From Psococerastis gibbosa (taxonomy: Eukaryota > Arthropoda > Insecta > Psocodea > Psocidae), in NCBI GenBank assembly GCA_963971405.1, contig OZ020490.1:3286001-3350000 (forward strand): a stretch of 64,000 bases of DNA, read 5' to 3'. A model generated the notes under the pieces. It saw nothing but the letters and a program-made list of their open reading frames with translations. It had not been told where the DNA came from and searched no databases. The translations under genes were made by a program, and so were the position numbers. This document shows, one piece after another, positions 46,801 to 60,600 of the stretch. Within the stretch, counting starts at the first letter, position 1. Every line of letters starts with the position of its first letter.

Positions 46801-47234
46801 TAACTCAAGTAGGCTCACTTGGGGCATTGCGTACGGCAAATAGTTATGGAATTTATTTGTAATTTAATGTATGTTAAATTGCGCAGATACATTGGATGCC
46901 TGTGTAGGAATGTTAAGAGGATATGCTACGTAGAAAATTGGCGCCCCAAAATTAAATACTTTTCATTTTTTATTTCATTAACTCAGCAAGTTATTAAAAA
47001 CTTGGCTCACTTAAGTCGTAGAAGACTACTTCGTGCATCATGTAATCGGGTATGTTTACTTTTCAGTTTTATAGTTTTCCAAAAATTCTAGATTACGCGA
47101 AATTTGAGTTTCCACTGGTTAGTATGAAAGATACAAAAGGTACAAAAAATGTGATGTTTCCTATTATATTGGGAATGAAGTTGTCTTCTGCAACTTACAT
47201 GAGCCAAATCTTTAATAACTTGCTTTGTTAATTA

Positions 47235-47380
47235 AGGTGCCCATTCCACATACGTACAACGTCAATGAAAATTATGAAATTGAAGGTGGTAGCAAACATT
47301 AAAGACATACTAAAAATTCTGCTACCACCTTCAATTTCATAATTTTCATTGACGTTGTACGTATGTGGAATGGGCGCCTT
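47235..47380. mobile_element. Short near-perfect palindrome related to the long-TIR MITE
   Basis: 146 bp. The left arm starts AAGGTGCCCATTCCACATAC and the right arm is its inverse GTATGTGGAATGGGCGCCTT. Arms are about 58 bp with a loop near 30 bp. Only the outermost 15 bases match the larger MITEs. Flanked by TA. Confidence 0.85.
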
Positions 47381-48480
47381 ATGTAAATAAATAAAGTCAA
47401 TAAATACAAAAAAAAAAAAAGTTGGGGTGCTAATTTTCTACGTGACATGTCTTCTCAAATGAAAAATTGGCACATAAGTATGCTTTGGTTGTGCTACTGT
47501 TAGAGATGTAGTACAATACGATATCTATAAGACTGTAGCTTGATAATAAGCTTAATATGCTTATGTTTTTACAGTGGTAGCTTATGCAGTATATTTTATG
47601 ACAAATCCTAAAAGTTCCTGCTACTGTTTTCACAATGAAATGTTATATTGCTACTGTACCGAATTTAATACCCATTAATATTATAAATAATAGATTAAAA
47701 TAATGAAAACCGACATTTTTTAACCCATTTTATTATTAGATTAGTTTTACGTATATGAAAAACATCAACTTATCAGACATTGGCAATATTATTTCGAAGA
47801 CTTGAAACATTTCAAAATATAATAATAGAAAAGTTTCAGAAAGTCAAGAATGGAGATAATCCTCAAACCACTTCACACTATCGCATACAGTAGTATGCAA
47901 TGTATATAATATCATCTCACAAGTACTAGGTTAAGTCTGACATACAATATGTCAAAAGCCTTGTAAAATATAAAAGGTCACTGAAAGTAAAAAATCCCTT
48001 TCGGCTCTGACCGGTCAGGTGTAAGGAGATTCCATGCAAGCGCAAATAATAATAATAAAAAAAACATAATTTTATGTAGCATGTTCAAATAATAATAATG
48101 CATTTATCAAACAAAAAAAAACATTACAATTTTTACTGAAACCGGTGCCAAAAAAGCGCGTTGGGATCACAGCATCTTCTTAAAAAATAAACATTGGCAA
48201 ACCATAAACATTTGAATTCTAACGTGACGAGATTCTTAATTTTCCTAGACTGCGTCATGCTCATACAATCTTATTTGCTAGAGTTTCCTATCGATTTCAA
48301 CGAAGCTCTTAATACATTCTAAGGATTTGTTGAGTGTAATGCGGCATTGCACGCCTTGCATGCACGCTACGCCACTGCTCGATATTTCATGAGAAATTTG
48401 ACTGCACAAAAGTGGGAAATGGAGGCCTCCATATTAAATATTGGCGCCAACTTCAAATGGACTGAAGCGCCATCTTGTTT

Positions 48481-48647
48481 TCAACACCATCCGGATAGAG
48501 TAGGAACAGGGAAGCGGCTACTGAATGCCTCGACTTGGTTCCTCAGAGCATTCACTTTGCTGTGGAACGGCTCCTCACCCGTTACACGTTTGAACTCCAA
48601 CAACTTCGGCCCGGAGACTACTTGGATTTCCTTCGCCAGTTCCAGAC
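48481..48647 (-). CDS. SHMT: SHMT exon 7 (terminal)
   Basis: Acceptor TTGTTTTAG. Reads [20 protein letters not shown], then [20 protein letters not shown] and LSGWC before TGA. The C terminus matches the SHMT FPLPGL ending. Confidence 0.93.
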
Positions 48648-51600
48648 CTAAAACAAAAGCAATGAATAATCTTTCAACATTGCATATACAGAAATGCCTT
48701 CTTTAAAATGCAGAAAGTGGTTCGGAATCCACTATAATCCGGAGGTTCACCCTGTCAGTCAACTCCCCTTTCCCCCGAGGTGAAAGAGCCTGCCCTTAGG
48801 GTGCCTCAAGTTAACAAACAGACTCACTCCCCCCGCCCGGCTGACAGGGTTGCTTAAAAAAAGCAGAAATGCTGAAAAGCAGGCGTTGCAAACAACAACC
48901 TTTCGGTGTGCACTGACCATGGCGTCAGGTTGGCAGAAACTAGAAGTCTCTACCTCGGACACGAAAAACTAACTAAACTGGGGAGACTCTCTCCCATGGA
49001 TCTATAAAAAGCCCACTTTCACTTTTTTCCTTGACCAGTAACCCCGGAAAAGGTGCATATATTGACCAAAAAAAATAAATTGTTTTAAGTATAATTATCA
49101 CGCTAAAGCTTCCGCTTATCGAGCGATCTTAGTGCAGTGGCACTGCAAGATATAAAATTAAATTAATAATTAATAAAATAAACCATTAGGGGTCTTCACA
49201 GTGTTGGTGTTATCGTGTTATCGAGTTAGATGTGCTATCCAAGTTAACACAATCGTGAGTGGACCTCGGGAGTGAGTTATCATGCTATATCGAAAACATT
49301 TAACAGGGTAAACAACGTGGTAGTAGTCAGACGTTCGTGGCACGGTTTTAAGGAAAGTGGCAGAACTCTATTCTAGTGCCACATTTGTTTATATTTTTTG
49401 TTCATTTTGGTTATTATAATTATTTACGGTAAGTGCTTGTGATAATAGATAATACAAATAAATGTAATTGCTACAAAATTTTAAACGCGTGTTTCAAATC
49501 AATCAACAAAAACAAAGATGGCGGCGTCAAACCTGAGCTATCGATCGCCGCGCTTGCCAAATAACACACTTCACTAACTTGGAAGTGCGTTTAGGATAGC
49601 ACGCTGGTTAGCTTGGTTATTGGGTTATCGGTCTGTAAACTGAACTTGATATAACACACTTAACTAATTATAACTCGATAACACGAACACTGTGAAGACC
49701 CCTATTATAGAGCACCCACTGTAGCCTTCTGGCAATGAATGAGATCCCTCTATCTACATCTATAAAAAGCCCGCCAATAATAATAATAATAATAATGAAA
49801 GTAGGAATCGTACCTTGATGGATAAACTGAACAACTTGTTCCATATCCTCCTCCAGGAACCCTCTCGTAGTCAGTGCAGGCGTTCCCAGACGAATACCAC
49901 TGGGATTGAGAGCGCTTCGATCGCCAGGCACCGTGTTCTTGTTACACGCGATGGAGATCTCCTCGAGAATGAATTCACCACGAGCCCCCGTCAGCTTGGC
50001 TGCTCGCAGGTCCACTAACACAAGGTGGACGTCAGTACCATCGGTAGCGATTTTGTAGCCGAGAGATTGAAGACCTTTGCATAAAGTTTGCGCATTGTCC
50101 AAAACCTGTGAACACAAAAATCCGTAATTTTCAATTGCCCGAGTTCGGCAGGATATATCCATGAGGCGAAATTCGCAGCCAAAGATGATAATAGACAAAG
50201 ATGTCTATATTTTCCATACGGGCGAATTAGGGAGTAACACCCAATCCCGAAACGTCGTCCCCTTTTATGGGCAGTGGGCTCCTCAATCCTCTGTAATTGT
50301 TCTGACTGGGGGTTTTCAACTACCCATGCTACAATGACAAATTTCCCACCGCACCTAAATGAAGTGAAATTACAACCCAATGCCGTTATATTCTTATGTC
50401 TGGGGCCAACACGGCAAGAAATGGCCTTCGATGGCATGGGTAATAGCTTCCTTGTAGTTATGCGCGCCTCTACGCAGCATATGATTGAAAACCTGCCATA
50501 ATTCAACACATCCCACTTCCTGTTGGAAATTTGAACGCTGCGTACCTGATTTCTGCTATGCCTAGTGGTCTTAATGACCCTGTACACGTTAGAGATTGCT
50601 TAAACGGGTCAGAAAGCAAATGCTGATGGGTATTGGTGACTAGGTGAAACGGTTATTGAACAGCTTCGCTATGTTAAGGTATACCCGGACAAAAGAGAAG
50701 CAAAATAATAATTAGTTTAGCTGCCTGAAATAAGAAAAATGTAGCCTTACAAGGCTCAAGTTCCTGCGCTTTTATGGAAAAGGGTCTAAAGGAACTTAAC
50801 GGGGGCCACAGTAGGCAACAAGGCTAGTAAACCACAACAGCTTACCCGGCAGCAACGTTTTCTCCTATGAAGGTAGGTAAGGCACCCAGTTTTCAGAGTT
50901 GTGTACAATCCCAGCATTCACCATTCACCAGTTCATATTCCAGTTCTGTAGCAACAGGAAAAACTAACCTGTTGCTGGTACTGCTTAAAATTTGACGTCA
51001 TCGCCTGCTTGAAGGTGGTCGCGATCGCGGCAATCTGATGATTGTGCGGGCCACCCTGCAGCCCGGGGAACACAGCCTGGTTAATACGACTCTCCAGGTC
51101 GTACGGAACCTTGTCGCCCTTCTTGCCCACACTGCGCAGTCCCTTTCTAAAGAAGATGACGCCGGCGCGCGGTCCGCGCAGCGTTTTGTGCGTCGTCGTT
51201 GCGACGACGTCAGCGTACTCGAACGGAGACGGAATAACGCCGGCTGCCACTAAACCGGACACATGGGCCATGTCAGCGAACAGGTAGGCGTCGTTTTCGT
51301 CGCATATTTCGCGAAACCTAAAAACAGCAAAACAAAAAACTACTTGACGGCCTCTAACAGTTCAACCTCAAATTTATGAACAAACTAACATCGGCTTGGA
51401 GGCAGTGGTCACAAGCAATAGACAGGACAGATAAGCCCATCAGAGGATGGATCTAGGATCAGGAATGAAGTGATGAGAAGAGAGTTCGGAGTTTAGGAAC
51501 AATTGGTGGGCGAGGAGATTGCAATGCTTTGAACAAGTAAAGCGAATGGATCACATCAGGTGCACGAGGAAATGGCTGGAGAAAGAAATAGAGGGAACAC

Positions 51601-54600
51601 GAAGAAGAGCAAGGCCAAGGAAGAGATGGATTAACCAGATTGAGGACGATTTCAGAAGGGTGGGACAGGTACCAGAGGAAGTGCTGAGTAAGCAGAAGTG
51701 GGCAACTGGAACTCATAGTAAAGTTATTGATAATGATTATTCATTATTATCCAGAGAGTTGAGCAGACATTGGCCATTTGAACATTATAATGGGATCTAC
51801 AATTTACAAAAACCGTCTTCTAAAGTAACGCCCACCATGTCAGCATGTTTAAATCGCAAGTTATTGCAACTTATTAATATTTGCTTCTTATTTTTATTCT
51901 TATAGCCTTATATTTTAGTTTTTAGTTTTAGTTCTAGTATAAAAGAGGACCCAGCACGGGTTCGTCCTAAAGGGTCCTCCCCTACTGATTTATCTTTAAC
52001 ATCATTGTAAAACTATTTTGGAAGAAAATAAATTTATTTTTACTTCTACTTTTACTTTACATCAGAGTATCCCAATTACTCATACTAAGGTCATTGGCAA
52101 TTAATCAAGTGTGTAAAAACAGACGCCTAACCTTGTTAACAAACACGGTCATGTTCTTCAATAGCAAGTCATACAGATCGACCTGGCTGAGGTAGGCAGC
52201 CTCCAGACAGTCTAACCGCGCCCGCGGTCACAATGCTGGACAGTGGCCAACCACACGTTCCACGGTTATCTCGGGCGTTAAACCAAATCGTTACTAACAT
52301 ACAATTTACAAGACAATTTTGGAGCTTCAACCCAACGTCTTCGACCAGAGCATTCAATTCTTATATCTTCCCCTGGATCATTAAAATACACAAGGCTATA
52401 TTTTTCGTTCTTCAACACATGACCTAAGTATGTAAGTTTCCGTTTCTTAACCGTCAGCAGCAAATCGGTTTCAGTATGCGATCGCCTCAGGACCACAGCA
52501 TTAGGGACACGATCTCTCTTAAGATACTCCTTCCATAACCATTGTTAACAGTGACAACAGGCACATTTTGCACATCAAAATGTAAAGAAACATTTCTGCT
52601 ATCTAATGAGTACCCGATTAGTTCCCAACACGGGAATCCTTCGGGCCCCTGTAAGTATTTCCTCTCGACTGATTTGATTTTTAACAATTTGTTTGTAAAT
52701 TACTTTATAGCCGTTCAATATAATATTCATTCAAAAAGTAATTAAAATAACAACTTTAAACTTACCGCTTGTAGTCGAGGCATCGCGAATAACAGCTGAT
52801 GCCAGCAACAATAATACTAGGATTAAAAAGTTTAGCAGTCTCTTGTAACTTATCGTAGTCAATGATCCCTGTCTCAGGATCGACCTTAACGGACAAAGAA
52901 ACTTAATTAATTAAAAACCACGTGAGGCACAGAAAATTAATGAAATCCACTATAAAAGAACCCGTACATGCTTTCCTATTTATCAATTAGTATAGTTACA
53001 GAGATAGATATGAGTAGTTCCATGATAAATAGGCCTAATTGTTCTAGGGTTGAATTTCGTGTTAACTTTCCCTATCGCAAAGCACTGATTCGATCTATGG
53101 AAAGACGGGCAGACCAATTTATAATAATAATAACACAACCACAATGCCAGGGTATGCAAAGTATTGGGGCATAAATAATTATCCATAATTTATTCCAAAA
53201 ATAATTGCTTATTCAAAACCGAAACTTAGCTTTAGAAAGAAACCTATTCGGCTTTGTTACTCTATGTACTTGTTACTTTGTTTCTCTATTGAGCATCGAT
53301 TGAAAGGTTCCACTGGAAAATTATTTTTTAGTCATTTTTCATTAAAATTGAGTATTTCTCATTTTCTTTGCCCCCAGAACCAAACTATCTAGGGGCAAGC
53401 GACTTATTGAGTTTTGTTCACATTAATAACGACTTTAATATACAGTATGTCAGAGAATTGAGATTTTGACAGAGACTGAAATCTGAATTCTCTAATTTCT
53501 AAACATTAACCTGGGTTAAAAAACTAACAAGAAGAGTCAATGCATTACAAGCTAAACACTAAACACGATACGCCAAACATTCAGGTAACTGCTGAGGTCT
53601 GCGGAATATGGAAGCCACACAACAGCAGGGTCGGATCCAGTCAAATGACTTATGATTTATGCGAGCAACCTACCACAGGGAAAGTAGGGCCGCACACTCT
53701 GTAACACTGATTGTTGTTATATGGTAACATACGAAACTAAGCGACTTCGGTGGCAAGAAGGCAGCGTGCTTGTACTTGTGCGAGTTGCGAGTCTCTACAA
53801 ATCGTACAGTCGGAGACATGTCGTAACTCGACACAAGTACCCATTAGGTTACCTAGTGAGGCGACTGAAGAGATAAATCGGATACATTCATTACATTGTT
53901 TGTACGCGATTAACCGTCTTAAAAAAAAAAAAAAAAAAAAAAAAATTGAACTGTGACACATGGCTCAACTCAGCGTAGTTTACTCAAAATAGAAAGCATA
54001 ATACACACTATATATACCTTGTAAGGCATAGATGTAAAGAAGATAGACGTGGCAGAAATCTTCTTAGTGGGCGTCATGAAGCCATGAGTAAGATGGCCGC
54101 CATCAGGTAGATCCAGACCCATAATTCGGCCACCGGGCTCCACAAGACCTGTATACACGGCCAGGTTGCCTGGCGAACCTGAGTAAGGCTGCACGTTCAC
54201 CCCCCACTCCTCAGGATTCAGATTATAGGCTTTGAGAGCTCGCCTCTGACATAGAAGCTCAATTTCGTCGATGTACTTGTTGCCGCCATAATATCTGAAT
54301 AAAAACAAAACGTAAATCATATTAAGGCATTGTAGAACAGCAGATCTAGCACGACCATGCTAAGGCGCCCATTCCATTGACCGGCTAGGGCTATTTCCAA
54401 AACGGTGACGTGGTAGCAGACACTCAAGACTTAGGTAGAGTCTCCAACGACCTCGCATTGCAGATTGCAAGTGACATTGATGGAAATGTTTGTTTTTCTT
54501 TTTATAGAAATCTATTAAAATGTTTGTAATTAACATATCCCATGAAGCCATTTTTTAATTTTAGTTTGTTTGTTTGTGATTTTATTGTATGATCATTGAT

Positions 54601-57600
54601 CAATTTTAACTATGGCATAGAGGAAAATAAACATTTCCGTCAATTCTGCAATGCGAGGTCGGTGGAAACGCCACCTAAGTCTTGAGTGTCTGCTACCACG
54701 TCACCGGTTTCGAAATAGCCCTAGCCGGTCAATGGAATGGGCACCTTAGGGAGAGATTTCAGAGTTTGGAAACAAGGAATGACCGTGTATTTTTTAACGA
54801 AATGAATTAATTCCTTGTTCCACAGCCGCAAAGTGGTCAGATTAAAAAAAAAATCATTTTTTAGTACAAATATATAATTTAGCAGAAACCACGTAAATTT
54901 ACTGCGAATACTTTTATTTTTTTGTGGATTTTTCATCTGACCATTTCCATATCCTTTTGACTGAGGTAGGCGGAATTATTTAAATTTGTCAATTTAACAC
55001 ACTCATTTTTTGATTATTTACTTAATTAACCTGCGATTCTGTATATGTAAATATACACTCTTAAGGCTTCTCCAATTTGATAGTGAGCAAATCGAAGCAC
55101 CCCCTCCCCCCATACTTTTTTGCACAATGTAGATTTTCACAGGAAACGTAGAACCGTAAAAAATAGCCGTTACATTAGAAGGTAATTCCTCTCAACATTT
55201 TTAATAAACCCTTCCCCCCCCCCCCCCCGGGTATTGTAGAACTGCTGATCTAGGACAACGTACCATGCTTAAGGGGGTGCGCGCTTCACAACGCTTAAAA
55301 CACAACGTGACAGTAACAATTGTGTGAATATGTACTGTGCGAACAAGAATTGAATACACTCGAAACAATATAATTATAAAGGCTTTCACGGCCAGAGTTC
55401 CGTGACGAAGCAGTAGAATCCGGGATGATAGGCCGTGGTCGTTCGGAAAGCGTGCTTCCAAACGTTTCGTCCACATCTGCGGTCGACATCTGCGGTCACA
55501 TCCCCCAGCCCAATCAGTTGCTGCTGAGCCTCCGAGATACAGACCTTAGAAGTCTAAGCAGTTCCACTGAAGATGTGGACCGCAGATGGTGACGAAGCGT
55601 TTGGAAGTAGGCTTCCAGAAGGACCACGGCCAATCATCCCGGATTATACTGCTTCGTCATATACTCGAAATATTTGTTTATTTCGATTCCATACATTAAA
55701 AAAGTCGAAGAAAGTCACTGTTTCGTGTATATTATATCCTCCCCTCCTTTATTCGATTATTTAGAGCAGTGGTTCCCAAACGTTTTTGGATGCGGTGCCC
55801 ATTTTTACAGGGGCTTAATAGGCGGTGCCCAGCATGACCCGAACTTATAGCTAATGCATATTCAGTACCTGCATGTACATGTAGGCCTGCAAAAGAACAT
55901 ACATCCTACTTTTTTTTTTTTTTTTTTTTTTAATTTTTCCCCTATTGCCTACCCGGTCGGCAGGGTGCATATATTTGAAAACAAAACAACTGTCCAATTC
56001 AGAAAATGCTCCTATGGAGTTATCAAATAAAATAAAAACCAACCCTAACAAAATTCAACTTCTCAAATATACATACAATACAATAATTATTTAATAAAAA
56101 TAATTAATTTCAATTATAAGGAAAATAAAATGCTTTTACAGTTTTAAATTATCGTTTATTTATGTATTACCTAGTTTAAATGCCCATGGCACTGCGGTGC
56201 TCCTAGCGAGTTGTCGCGGAGCCCCTAGAGCACCGCGGTGCACAGTTTGGGAACCACTGATTTAGAGCCTAAAAATAGGTTCCCAAAATACAAACCTTTG
56301 TCCAGGAAGTCCTTCTGAATACTTATTCGTCAGACAAGAACCCAAACATTCTAGCACAGAAACAGACGTGAAGTTTTCAGACGCTATCATCTCCAAGCCA
56401 CTGGACTGTCTGTCCTTTTCCTTTTGAATCAGATCATGCAGTTCGGGATCAGAGTCCTTCAAAGGTGTTGTGAGGAGCTCGGACAGCGGTAAACCATTTA
56501 CAGTAGCCATCTGCAACAATAAAGTCAGAAAATTTAGTCAGGAAACGTAGAGTAGTGGTGCGGACTCTACTTTCACCCGAAAGATGGTTAAATAAATAAA
56601 TAAATATATTTCTGTTAAATTATACAATCAAGTAATTAACAAGTAATAGACAAGAAAGTATAAAGTAAAATCGTCAAAATATCGTCATGATCAGGTAGTT
56701 CTGTCATTGTCATTGTGCTAGCGCCTCAGTGACAGCGTAGAAAGCTTTCTCTAAGGGATGGTATCTAAGCTATTTAGGGAAGTTAGTAGCGTTTTGGTTC
56801 GAGACTTCGAGTCCCACACTAGCTACAATTTCTGGCCATGCTTCAGAGGGCAGGTAAAGCAAACGCTGATGCTGACGCTAACCCTAACTCCGCTGGGTTG
56901 GCTTTGTAATAGGAAAGTCATTTTAATTTTTGTAATGAGACAGCCCAGAAAAATTTCGACTTGGCGGGATTTCAGGAAGTGGTAACACTATGTCCAAGCA
57001 AGGCATAGATCGCGGGTTTGAATCCAGCGAAGTCCTGAGTTTTCTTTATTCTCTGATTTCGGTTAAGGAGGATGTTGCCACTTCAACCAAAGTCAATTTA
57101 ATAAATTTATAAAGTTATTACTTATTTTGAGAATGTAGTGCAGCTTTGACTTTCACCCGAAAAATTGTAGTTTCTAGTCCCACGCAGAGCATGTAAAGTG
57201 AGCTGTCCTGGGTTTTCCAAGTTAACTGTATAAAGGGGGGGGGGTCTGGATCCCCCCCCATTTAAAAAATTGCAAACTTATCAGAACACTTTCATCGTTG
57301 AATCGGATTAAGCCATATTTAAGAAACTCTTAGGACAATTTCAATTAGATTAATATGGGCAATTCGTATCGTCTCATAAGTGGATACACAGTTCGCGTGG
57401 GGCTTTATTATGATAGCTGACCAATAGCGGCCTTCACACAGATATAAGTCATCAGCAAATATTTGTTCCGCTTCTTTAGATACAAACACCACACACCACG
57501 CAGTTGACAGTAGGGGGGCTCACAGTCCCATGCCAGCCATTCCATAATGGCGTAATTCCTTACGTCATATCATGCTAGTAAAAAAGAGTACTCTATAGGA

Positions 57601-60600
57601 AAGATGGGACAATCTTGCGCGCCAAAAATATTTTTTTGAATCCTGGGGCCACTTGGTTCTTGGGCGCACTTGTGTCGAACACGCACTGTAAAATTTAGGC
57701 AATGCATGTCTGGTGCTTCAAAATTAAGGCTGCGGGATAGTAGCATTCTCATCATCTTTTTTATATAACTTTCTTAATTTTATACTACAAGTTATGAAAC
57801 TTTTCACGATGATATGGAATAGAGTAGGCTAGATGCCCAGTATATTGATGACTATAAATAATTAGTACATTGTAGTATTATATGGTATATATAACACTGA
57901 CATTATATTAACTTTGGTTGAAGAGGTAACCTCCTCGTTATAATCGAATACTATAATTTACTACTATAAATTAGGCCTAACTTACCTCGAATTTTACCAC
58001 TTTTTGCCACTTCCGGGCATTTAACAATATTATTTCAGCTCCTAAATTTCTAAAATTGGTAATGATTATGGAAAATCTGGCAAGATGCCCAGCGTATATG
58101 AGTATGGTACAGTAGATCTAAATAAGTTAGTACCTTGTTTATGTCCATTTAGAGTCTGAATTTAGCCACTTTTGGACATTTTTGCCTTGTAGAATTTTTT
58201 ATTTTGAAGATATAGTACATAGTATAGAAATTTTACCTGTAGATTCATTTAATAGTAAGAATGAAATTTTATTCATTTTTTTATTAAAAAAATATAAATA
58301 TTGCAAAAAAATTACAAAACCATCCTACTAAACCCACAAATATGCAAATGGCAGCTTGAAATAAATACAGATGTCATCAACATCCAAACTAATTATGGAG
58401 GATCAAGCTTAGAAGTCCAATGTCAAACAGGCTACCGTATACCTAAGACTCGTTGCAAAATCTTGGCAAAAGTTACCAGGTCATGGGGGATTTCGCAAAC
58501 GCAATAATATTGAAGAGGAGATCTAATTTTGCCCAATTCTTCTATTTTGGTGGACTATAGACTGTGACTATAGTGTCCTAATAAAAAAAGGAAAAATACC
58601 TGTTTCAATGCTAGAACTCAATAACTGATCTATATCAACTAGCCTACTCCATGCAAACCAATTTAATGGCCCATTACCAAGATTACTTGGCGTGTCTAAT
58701 TGCGTAAATTATTTCAATGAATGGTAGAAATAACAAGTGGGAAACATACTGTATACAGTGATTACACCGCAGATAAAAAACCCCAATAAGAAAGATGACA
58801 ACGAAGGATATTTAAAAAGAAATATATTAAATCAATTTATTTTAAAATAATCAATTTGGCGGAAATATACAACACAAATAAGGCGGGTAAGATCAGCATC
58901 CGCAGCGTAAACAATAAAGGGGCAAACAGTTGTGAATGAGATTAAGCTTAGAGGTTCTCAACATAAGCTAATTACAGTCATAATAAAGCTATTAAGATTG
59001 ACAGGTTAAGAGCGCAAAAACGTAATGTGTGGATTTCGTTGTCAGCCCTGTCTGCTGGATTGTATATTTGTTGCGGCATTTCTTTTGTCGGAGCCCAACC
59101 AACTCAGCCTCCTTTACTTTGCCAACCTTTGCGATTTCCCCGCATTTCCCCTTGCGTTTCACCGCTATCAGTATTACTTAGGCGCCCATTCCATCGACTG
59201 GCTAGGGCTATTTCCAAAAACGGTGACGTGGTAGCAGACATTCAAGACTTAGGTGGCGTTTCCACGGACCTCGCATTGCAGAATGCAAATGACATTGACG
59301 GAAATTAGAATTTTTCTTTTTATAGAAATCTATTAAAATGTTTGTACTTAACATATCCCATGACGCCATTTTTTAATTTTAGTTTGTTTGTGATTTTACT
59401 GTATGATCATTGATCAATTTTAACTATGGCATAGAGGAAAATAAACATTTCCGTCAATTCTGCAATGCGAGGTCGGTGGAAACGCCACCTAAGTCTTGAA
59501 TGTCTGCTACCACGTCACCGTTTTTGGAAATAGCCCTAGCCGGTCAATGGAATGGGCACCTTAGTTTATGGTCAGGCACCATCTATTGAATTTTATATCA
59601 TTCACACAAACATAGTCTATACTATATGAAAATATACGCTGTCATATAGCTATGGCATAAATGATTATGAGAGATTTGATGCCCATGTTTACGCTAGTTA
59701 TATAGTCCTTAGACTAAGGAGCGAGCAACTATGATTATTTTATGAAATATTTATATAGGAAATTAAGTCCTTAAAATACCTCCATTGCTATTGGTTTTTT
59801 TTTTCATCACCGACAGTCAGGTTTCAGGAACGGATCCAGCTTATTTGGGGGGTAGTTGTGGATCAAAATAGAATATGCGTATATGCATATATGCGTGGGG
59901 ATCACTTCATTCTGTAGTGGTCAATCTACGGAGGGCTACAGCCACTTCATAGTTGTTAAAATGTATACTGGATAAATCGAACTTGGTACGTGTTTTAAAA
60001 AAAAATGGTAAATAATATTTCGAAATAAAATAAATATCATTAATTGAACGAATGAAGAACTTATTCACAATTACGAGTATACTGTGTATTGGCGGGCTTT
60101 TGTGCTCTCGCGCTTAAAACGTATTTATTCAAGTTTCATCACCAAATGAGAATCAGGACGGGTGCTCACTTGCTATCTATCTATCTGCACATTGCAACGG
60201 CAAATTATTGCTTATTGAATTTAATAATATCAAGAAAACTTCAGACGATGAGCTAAACCCTAATTCTCAGAATAAACCGGTTAGTTGACAATTGTTTTAC
60301 TTTACAATACTTTGTTAGTATCCGAAACTACTGTAGGCTATAGCATTGTATATATAACACTAGTGGCTATAGGTTACCTCTAAATTTGTAAATTTGTATT
60401 TCAAATCCTGCCATTAAACAGTATTACTTTTCCTTAAAACATGTTAGCATCTTCTACGAACTTAAGATCATGGGCCTATGATAGAATTCAGCTTCGAGAA
60501 ACTACTTAGCTGACTTTTGGAATAAGTACAGTATATACGGGCTAGAGTAAAGGCGGAGGGAAGCCTGTCGGATCCCTTTGATGTCATATCGGGAGTGAAA

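Larger units (their letters stand above)
44431..48480. other. Convergent intergenic region (kleisin-like 3' UTR to SHMT 3' end)
   Basis: Contains an hAT element, two degenerate tandem arrays and a palindromic MITE, listed separately. I see no AATAAA close to the kleisin-like stop. The first clear ones are in the tandem arrays (near 46283 and 46622). 47390-48480 is AT-rich with nothing recognised. Confidence 0.45.

Noticed and set aside
53737-53961. ORFs of 68-74 codons with poly-Lys or poly-Phe
   Set aside because: They are translations of the SINE and its poly(A) tail.
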